Shown: one piece after another, positions 58,857-64,000 of the stretch | Layout: the number at the start of each line of letters is the position of its first letter | How positions within the stretch are numbered: the first letter of the stretch is position 1 | Source of the DNA: Rhizorhabdus histidinilytica | Lineage (GTDB): Bacteria; Pseudomonadota; Alphaproteobacteria; Sphingomonadales; Sphingomonadaceae | Direction: 5' to 3' | NCBI RefSeq assembly: GCF_900167915.1 | Contig: NZ_FUYM01000006.1 | Coordinates: 186,001 to 250,000 of the forward strand | DNA length: 64,000 bases | The notes under the pieces: generated by a model | The model's input: only the letters and a program-made list of their open reading frames with translations | Told to the model about the DNA's origin: nothing | Database searches by the model: none | Translations under genes and position numbers: made by a program

Positions 58857-59876
58857 TTACCGCCCCGCCAGCTTCCGTTCCCACGCCAGCGCGTGCGCTA
58901 CGATGGTGTCGAGGTCGTCGAGCCTCGGGCGCCAGGGCGTGGCGCCAAGGATGCGGGCGTTGTCGGCGACCAGCGCGTCGGGGTCGCCGGGGCGGCGCGG
59001 TTCCATCCGGCGGGCGACCGCGGTGCCGGCGATGCGGTCGACCGAATCGAGCACCTCAAGCACCGAGAAGCCCCGGCCATAGCCGCAGTTCATCACATGG
59101 CTCTCGCCCGGCCGCGCGATCAGCGCGTCGAGCGCGTGGAGATGCGCGTCGGCGAGGTCGCCGACATGGATATAGTCGCGCACTCCCGTGCCGTCGGGGG
59201 TCGCATAGTCGGTGCCGAACACCGCCACCTCGGCGCGCTTGCCGAGCGCCGCCTCGACCGCCACCTTGATCAGGTGGGTGGCGCCCGCGGTCGACTGGCC
59301 GGCGCGGCCCTGCGGGTCGGCGCCGGCAACGTTGAAGTAGCGCAGCGCGCAATAGTTCATCGGGTGCGCCGCGGCGACGTCGCGCAGCATCGCCTCGGTC
59401 ATCAGCTTCGACATGCCATAGGGGTTGATCGGCACGGTCGGCATGTCCTCGCGCACCGGGATGCGGTCGGGGATGCCGTAGGTCGCGGCGGTCGACGAGA
59501 AGATGAAGTGGCGGACCCCGCCCTTCACCGCGCTTTCGATCAGCGAGCGGCTGTTGGCGGTGTTGTTGCGATAATATTTGAGCGGGTCCGCCACCGATTC
59601 GGGGACGACCACCGATCCGGCGAAGTGCAGGATCGCGCCGATTCCGTCCTCCGCCAGGATGCGCGCGACCAGCGCCTCGTCGGCGATGTCCCCCTCATGG
59701 AAGCGTGCGCGCGGATCGACCGCGTCGCGGAAGCCGGTGACGAGGTTGTCGATCACCGAGACGCGCCAGCCCGCGTCGAGCAGGGCGAGGACGGCGTGGC
59801 TGCCGATATAGCCCGCACCGCCGGTGACGAGGACGGCGAAGGATTTGGCCTCTGGCCGGGACGCGTCGGAACTCAT
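58857..59876 (-). CDS. galE: UDP-glucose 4-epimerase
   Basis: Protein of 339 residues, extended SDR. NAD motif VTGGAGYIGSHAVLALLDAG, ILHFAGSVVVPESVADPLKY, IFSSTAATYGIPD, active-site tyrosine/lysine in NPYGMSKLMTEAML, RYFNVAGADPQGRAG and VRDYIHVGDLADAH. Interconverts UDP-glucose and UDP-galactose for envelope polysaccharide. No other sugar genes adjoin it here. Confidence 0.95.
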   Translation of the reverse strand: MSSDASRPEAKSFAVLVTGGAGYIGSHAVLALLDAGWRVSVIDNLVTGFRDAVDPRARFHEGDIADEALVARILAEDGIGAILHFAGSVVVPESVADPLKYYRNNTANSRSLIESAVKGGVRHFIFSSTAATYGIPDRIPVREDMPTVPINPYGMSKLMTEAMLRDVAAAHPMNYCALRYFNVAGADPQGRAGQSTAGATHLIKVAVEAALGKRAEVAVFGTDYATPDGTGVRDYIHVGDLADAHLHALDALIARPGESHVMNCGYGRGFSVLEVLDSVDRIAGTAVARRMEPRRPGDPDALVADNARILGATPWRPRLDDLDTIVAHALAWERKLAGR

Positions 59877-59950
59877 GCCCCTGCATATCCCTGCGGCTCG
59901 TTACGGGTCAAACCGGCACGGGCCCCGGCTCACCCCGATTCCCCGTCAGC

Positions 59951-60577
59951 CTATCTCGGGAAGACCGGCACCAGCCCCGCCGCGAAGGCGATGCGGACCG
60001 CCTCGGCGACGCTGCGCACGCCGAGCTTGTCCATCAGGTTGGCGCGGTAGATCTCGACCGTGCGGGGGCTGATGTCGAGCTCATAGGCGATGATCTTGTT
60101 GGCCTTCCCGTCGATCAGGCCGAGCAGCACGTCGCGCTCGCGCGGGGTGAGCCGGTCGATCCCGTCGCGCGCCGACTGGATCGCGCTCGCCTCCTTCTCG
60201 CGGTCCTCGATCCGGGCGAAGCCGTTGTCGAGGGCGTTGAGCAGCATGCGGTTGTCATAGGGCTTCTCGATGAAGTCGATCGCCCCCGACTTCATCGCCT
60301 CGACCGCGACGCCGATATCGCCCTGCCCGGTCAGCAGGATCGTCTCGAACCGGTTGTCGAGCTTCTGCAGGCGATGGAGCACCTCGAGCCCGTTGAGCCC
60401 CGGCATGTTGAGATCGAGCAGGACGCATCCCGCCTCCATCTGCGGCACCTGTTCGAGGAACGCCTCGCCCGAGGCGAAGGAGCGGGTGACGAAGCCGCCC
60501 GCGACGTCGAGCAGCACCTCGACCGACTGGCGGAGCGCGTCGTCGTCGTCGACGATGTAGATACGCCTGCTGTTCAT
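59951..60577 (-). CDS. fixJ: FixJ-family response regulator
   Basis: Protein of 208 residues. Receiver domain: IYIVDDDDALRQSVEVLLDV (acidic pocket), phospho-Asp in GCVLLDLNMPGLNGLEVL (about 55), Thr in ILLTGQGDIGVAVEAM and Lys in DFIEKPYDN. LuxR-type helix-turn-helix at 140-205: LTPRERDVLLGLIDGKANKI, SPRTVEIYRANLMDKL. It pairs with the upstream kinase by ATGA overlap. Targets unknown; no FixK-type box was found here. Confidence 0.92.
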   Translation of the reverse strand: MNSRRIYIVDDDDALRQSVEVLLDVAGGFVTRSFASGEAFLEQVPQMEAGCVLLDLNMPGLNGLEVLHRLQKLDNRFETILLTGQGDIGVAVEAMKSGAIDFIEKPYDNRMLLNALDNGFARIEDREKEASAIQSARDGIDRLTPRERDVLLGLIDGKANKIIAYELDISPRTVEIYRANLMDKLGVRSVAEAVRIAFAAGLVPVFPR

Positions 60578-62652
60578 CGCGCCGCTTCCTCCTCCATCAC
60601 CGGCAGGGTGAAGCGGAAGACGGCGCCGCCGTCCCGCGCCGCGGCGGCCGACATCTGGCCGCCATGCGCCTCGATGATGCGTCGTGAGATCGCCAGGCCG
60701 AAGCCCAGCCCCTCGCGCTTGGTGGTGGCGAAGGGGCTGAACAGCTTCTCCAGCATCTCGGGCGCGATGCCCGGCCCCGAATCCTGCACCGCAATCTCGA
60801 TCAAATTGTCTCTCGCCATCTTCGTGGAAATCAGCAGCTCGCGCCGGCCCTCGCCCTGCGCGGTCATCGCGTCGGCGGCGTTGCGGATCAGGTTGACCAG
60901 CACCTGCTGGATCTGGATCCGGTCGCCGAGCACGACCCGGCCCTCATTCTCGAAATCATAGGACAGCCGGATGCCGAAGCTGCTGCTGTTGAACAGCGCC
61001 AGCGCCGCCGCCTCGCGCACCAGGCTGGTCAGCGGCTCGGCACGCATGTCGGCCTCGCCGCGCAGGATGAAGGCGCGCAGCCGGCGGATGATCTCCCCGG
61101 CGCGCGACGCCTGCTCGCTGGCGCGCTGGATCGCCTGGCGCAGCCGGGCGATGTCGACGCGGTCGTCGTCGCCGTCGAGCATCAGGTCGACCGCGCCGAG
61201 GAAGTTGACGATCGCCGACAGCGGCTGGCTCAGCTCATGCGCGAGCGCGCCCGCCATCTCCCCCATCATGCCGAGGCGCGAGACCTGGGCAAGGTCGTTG
61301 GTGAGCCGATGGAAGCGCTCCTCGGTCGCGATGGTCGGGCGCATGTCGCGGCCGAACACGACGTACATGCGCGCGCCGTCGACATAGGCGTCGCCGAGCA
61401 CGAACGAGATCGGCACCGATTCGCCGTCGGCGCGGCGCACGCTGATCGGCACCGGCCACTGGTCGCCGGGGCCGAGCTGCCGCGCGCGGGCGAGGTCGCG
61501 GCGCACCGCCGCCGGGCCGCGCGGATCGTCGACCAGATCGCTGAGCTGGCGTCCGATCAGCTCACCCTCGTCATAGCCGAGCAGCTGGCGCGCGGTGGCG
61601 CTGCAGGCGCGGACATGGCCGCGCTCGTCGCAGACGAACATAGCGTCCGGCACGGTCGCCAGGATCGCGCGCCGCTCGGCCTCGCCGGCGCGCAGCTCCT
61701 GCTCGCGCTCGCGCCGTTCGGTGACGTCGAGATGGGTGCCGAGCAGGCGCACCGGCCGGCCCTCGCGGTTGCGGATGATCCGCGCCCAGCCTTCGCCGCG
61801 CCGGGCGGCACCGTCGGGATGGCGGAAGTCGAAGTCGAAATGGGCGCGGTCCTGGCCGCTGGCCGACGTCGTCGCGACGACCTCGCGGACCTGCGCGTCG
61901 AGCGCCTCGCTCCAGTAGCGCGGGCCGGCTCCGGTCTCCTCGCCGTCGAGGCCGAAGAAGGTTTCGCCGCTGGTCGTCCAGATCGGCTGGCCGGCGACCA
62001 GGTCATATTCGTAGATGAAGATGCCCTGCACCGCGACCGAGGTGGCGAGCCGCGCCTCACTCAGCCGCAGCGCCTCCTCCGCCCGCCGCCATTCGGTGAC
62101 GTCGGTGACGGCGATCACCGCCGAATGGCGGTCGCCGCCATGACCGATGATCTTTGCGTGGTCGTGGATGATAAGCTCATGGCCGTCGCGGTGGCGCTCG
62201 ATCAGCTCGATGCTGACCCGCCCGGCGGTGCGGAGCCGGTGCCACAGCGCCTCGACCGGCTCGGGCGTCTGGGTGTCGAGCAGGTCGACGCGCCGGCGGC
62301 CGACCGCGGCCGCGGCGGGCCAGCCGTACAGTTCCTCGCAGCCGCGCGACCAATGGCGGATCGTCCCCTCCTCGTCGACCACCATCACCGCCGCGAGCTC
62401 CGCCGCATCGACCAGCTCGCGCCGCTCGACCCGGTCGCGCTCGACAAGGTGCGAACGCCACGACCAGACCATCGCCGCCGCCGACAGCAGGCCCGCGAAG
62501 ATCAGCAACGCTATCTCGACGGTGCCGGCCTGGCCGAACGGCGGGGTCAGGTGGGCCGCCTTGAGGATCGCCACGACGATGATGGCCGCGAACAGCGCCG
62601 TGAACCCGATGGTCCGGCGATCCGTGGCCATGCGCGGCCAGCCACGCGGCAT
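60574..62652 (-). CDS. PAS-domain sensor histidine kinase (FixL-like)
   Basis: Protein of 692 residues: two membrane helices near the N-terminus (FTALFAAIIVVAILKAAH; IALLIFAGLLSAAAMVWSW), three PAS/PAC units (about 80-190, 200-320, 325-445), H-box EMAGALAHELSQPLSAIVNF, N-box LVNLIRNAADAM, and G boxes DSGPGIAPEML and GLGFGLAISRRIIEAHGG. It phosphorylates the adjacent FixJ-type regulator. The His needed for haem binding in true FixL PAS is not evident, so O2 sensing should not be assumed. ATG 62652 has AGGA nearby; MATDRR at 62631 is an alternative. Confidence 0.9.
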   Translation of the reverse strand: MPRGWPRMATDRRTIGFTALFAAIIVVAILKAAHLTPPFGQAGTVEIALLIFAGLLSAAAMVWSWRSHLVERDRVERRELVDAAELAAVMVVDEEGTIRHWSRGCEELYGWPAAAAVGRRRVDLLDTQTPEPVEALWHRLRTAGRVSIELIERHRDGHELIIHDHAKIIGHGGDRHSAVIAVTDVTEWRRAEEALRLSEARLATSVAVQGIFIYEYDLVAGQPIWTTSGETFFGLDGEETGAGPRYWSEALDAQVREVVATTSASGQDRAHFDFDFRHPDGAARRGEGWARIIRNREGRPVRLLGTHLDVTERREREQELRAGEAERRAILATVPDAMFVCDERGHVRACSATARQLLGYDEGELIGRQLSDLVDDPRGPAAVRRDLARARQLGPGDQWPVPISVRRADGESVPISFVLGDAYVDGARMYVVFGRDMRPTIATEERFHRLTNDLAQVSRLGMMGEMAGALAHELSQPLSAIVNFLGAVDLMLDGDDDRVDIARLRQAIQRASEQASRAGEIIRRLRAFILRGEADMRAEPLTSLVREAAALALFNSSSFGIRLSYDFENEGRVVLGDRIQIQQVLVNLIRNAADAMTAQGEGRRELLISTKMARDNLIEIAVQDSGPGIAPEMLEKLFSPFATTKREGLGFGLAISRRIIEAHGGQMSAAAARDGGAVFRFTLPVMEEEAAR

Positions 62653-62830
62653 CAGGTCCTGGGCACGCGTCGGCGTAGTCCCCTCTCGTCCTTGGTGAGC
62701 CTTGTCGCGTTGAGAGTATCACCCGGGCAAAACAGCGGAAAGACGAACATTTACGGCCTTTACGCCGGCCGCGCCGCCGCTTAGACGCTGATCCTTTCCG
62801 GCTGTTCGGTCCGAAGCCGGGCCATCGGCC

Positions 62831-63682
62831 TCAGCCGATATCCGCCATCGCCAATATCGCCCGTGCCTGGTCGAGATGCAGCCGCTCGACCATCTCGCCG
62901 CCGACCCTGATCGCGCCCTTGCCGGCATTTTCGGGGGCGGCGAAGCCGTCGACCGCGGCGCGCGCCCAGGCGATCTCCGCCGCGTCGGGGCTGAACGCCC
63001 GGTTGGCCGGGTCGATCTGGCGCGGATGGATCAGCGTCTTGCCGTCGAAGCCATAGGCCTTCGCCTCGGCGCATTGACGATCGAGGCCGGCCTCGTCGTC
63101 GAACGCGTTGTAGACGCCGTCGAGGATGGCGAGGCCATGGCCCTTCGCCGCCGCGACCGCCATCGCCATCATGCCGAGGAACGGCGTCCGCTCGACGGTG
63201 AGGCGCGCGCCCATCTCCTTGGCGAGATCGTTGGTGCCGAGCACGAATGCCCCCGGCCGGGCCGTCATCGCCTCGGCGATCGCGTCGAGCCGGAAGATCG
63301 CGCGGGTCGTCTCGACCATCGCCCAGAAACCGGTCGCCGCCGGCGCGGCCGCGATCGCCGCATGGTAGCGGCGGACGCTCTCCGGGTCGCTGACCTTGGG
63401 GGCCAGGATCGCATCGGCGCCCGACGTCGCGGCGGCGGCAAGGTCATCCTCGGCCCAGGGGGTGCCGAGCGCATTGACCCGGATCACCAGCTCGCGGTTC
63501 CCGAAGCCCCCGTCGCGCACTGCCGCCACCGCATTGGCGCGCGCCTCGGTCTTGGCCTCGGGCGCGACCGCGTCCTCCAGGTCGAAGATCACCACGTCGC
63601 AGGGCAGCGAGCGCGCCTTATCGATCGCGCGCAGATTCGAAGCGGGCATGTAGAGCGCGCTGCGGCGCGGGCGGATCGTCAT
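62831..63682 (-). CDS. CitE-like CoA-ester lyase (HpcH/HpaI aldolase family)
   Basis: Protein of 283 residues: RRSALYMPASNLRAIDKARS, DVVIFDLEDAVAPEAKTEAR (Mg-binding Glu/Asp), LVIRVNALGTPWAEDDL, ADAILAPKVSDPESV, MVETTRAIFRLDAIAEAM and GKTLIHPRQIDPANRAFSP. Relatives cleave citryl-CoA, malyl-CoA or citramalyl-CoA; with no citrate-lyase alpha/gamma subunits nearby, a malyl- or citramalyl-CoA lyase role is more likely than citrate lyase. ATG 63682 has GAGGGAAG upstream. Confidence 0.9.
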   Translation of the reverse strand: MTIRPRRSALYMPASNLRAIDKARSLPCDVVIFDLEDAVAPEAKTEARANAVAAVRDGGFGNRELVIRVNALGTPWAEDDLAAAATSGADAILAPKVSDPESVRRYHAAIAAAPAATGFWAMVETTRAIFRLDAIAEAMTARPGAFVLGTNDLAKEMGARLTVERTPFLGMMAMAVAAAKGHGLAILDGVYNAFDDEAGLDRQCAEAKAYGFDGKTLIHPRQIDPANRAFSPDAAEIAWARAAVDGFAAPENAGKGAIRVGGEMVERLHLDQARAILAMADIG

Positions 63683-63695
63683 GGGCTTCCCTCTC

Positions 63696-63724
63696 ATTCC
63701 TCCCCTGCATCGCAGGGGAGGAAT
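63696..63724. repeat. Perfect hairpin ATTCCTCCCCTGC-ATC-GCAGGGGAGGAAT
   Basis: A 13-bp perfect inverted repeat with a three-base loop, between the LytTR gene stop and the citE-like start. It may end the LytTR transcript; no T run is present. Same style as 34752. Confidence 0.65.
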
Positions 63725-63726
63725 TA

Positions 63727-64000
63727 TCAATGGACGAAGCGCGCGACGACCTCGCGATAGGAGCGGCTGACCTTCACCTGCGCGCCCGAATCGAGCACCA
63801 GGAAGCATTCGCCGTTGGTGTGCGGCTTGACCTGGCGGACCAGGTCGAGATTGACGATCGTCGAGCGGTGGACGCGCTGGAAGCGGCGCGGATCGAGCCG
63901 CTTCTCCAGGTCCTTCATCGTCTCGCGCAGGATCAGCGTGTTGTCGCCGGTGTAGATGCACATATAGTCGCCGGCCGCGTCGATCCGCTCGATCGTGTCG
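63727..64000 (-). CDS. LytTR DNA-binding domain protein, C-terminal part (runs off right edge)
   Basis: The last 91 residues of a protein whose start lies beyond the window: IERIDAAGDYMCIYTGDNTL, RETMKDLEKRLDPRRFQRVH, RSTIVNLDLVRQVKPHTNGE and VKVSRSYREVVARFV. This is a LytTR domain. The in-frame Met at 63963 is internal, since the domain begins before it. Family members are response regulators or membrane-bound regulators; the N-terminus is needed to tell. Confidence 0.88.
   Translation of the reverse strand, partial: DTIERIDAAGDYMCIYTGDNTLILRETMKDLEKRLDPRRFQRVHRSTIVNLDLVRQVKPHTNGECFLVLDSGAQVKVSRSYREVVARFVH

Noticed and set aside
60574-62652. Calling the kinase an oxygen sensor (true FixL)
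   Set aside because: The haem-coordinating PAS context could not be identified by eye, so only a FixL-like kinase is claimed.

Overview
This is a high-GC, gene-dense chromosomal segment from an alphaproteobacterium, most likely a member of the Sphingomonadaceae (Sphingomonas/Rhizorhabdus-like). The assignment rests on a large TonB-dependent receptor, the nuoA-N operon running on into birA, coaX, ribonuclease J and a DUF1467 protein, the hisC-tyrC // metX-metW block, an MJ0042 zinc-ribbon gene beside ftsEX, a FixL/FixJ-like pair, and the intergenic palindromes scattered through the window. No transposase, integrase, phage gene or CRISPR array is visible, so this is mainly core chromosome with a few accessory blocks. 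The taxonomic call is an inference.

Layout. 1-8.4 kb (minus strand): a cystathionine beta-lyase-like PLP enzyme, a complete AapJQMP-type amino-acid ABC transporter (one tightly overlapping operon), then a TonB-dependent receptor and a truncated amidase. Together these look like a scavenging route for an amino-acid derivative. 8.6-12.6 kb (plus): cstA-ybdD, a dicarboxylate/amino-acid symporter and an exported RidA-like protein, another coupled operon. 12.7-19.3 kb (plus): two very large secreted proteins, one with ankyrin repeats and one with a pre-toxin-like segment and a DUF4258/RelE-like C-terminus. This is the most novel locus in the window. 19.3-22.5 kb: a self-sufficient CYP116B-type cytochrome P450 divergent from an IclR regulator. 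22.6-28.8 kb: tRNA-Leu(GAG), a phosphofructokinase, the zinc-ribbon protein, ftsE-ftsX-ydcF-plsC, an SMR efflux protein and a small outer-membrane barrel.

29-34.7 kb: tyrC-hisC (tyrosine/phenylalanine synthesis), metX-metW (methionine synthesis) and a secreted M28 peptidase. 34.8-54.5 kb (minus): the complex I operon nuoA-N followed by birA, coaX, rnj and a DUF1467 gene. It carries three extra genes that are not complex I subunits: a 49-residue membrane protein between nuoE and nuoF, and two paralogous exported four-cysteine proteins between nuoF and nuoG. All three are joined to their neighbours by stop/start overlaps. 54.8-64 kb (minus): an inositol-monophosphatase-family protein, efp, an OPT-family transporter, galE, a FixJ/FixL-like two-component pair, a CitE-like lyase and a truncated LytTR protein.

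Noncoding structure. An AT-rich island near 58.5 kb has a perfect TATAAT box and a strong plus-strand intrinsic terminator but no gene, which suggests a small RNA. Two classes of dispersed repeat fill many intergenic gaps: short perfect hairpins, and a composite element built around GGGGTCCATGTCTCTC that occurs three times. A shared TTATAGG-containing motif precedes both the lyase/ABC operon and the TonB-receptor gene.
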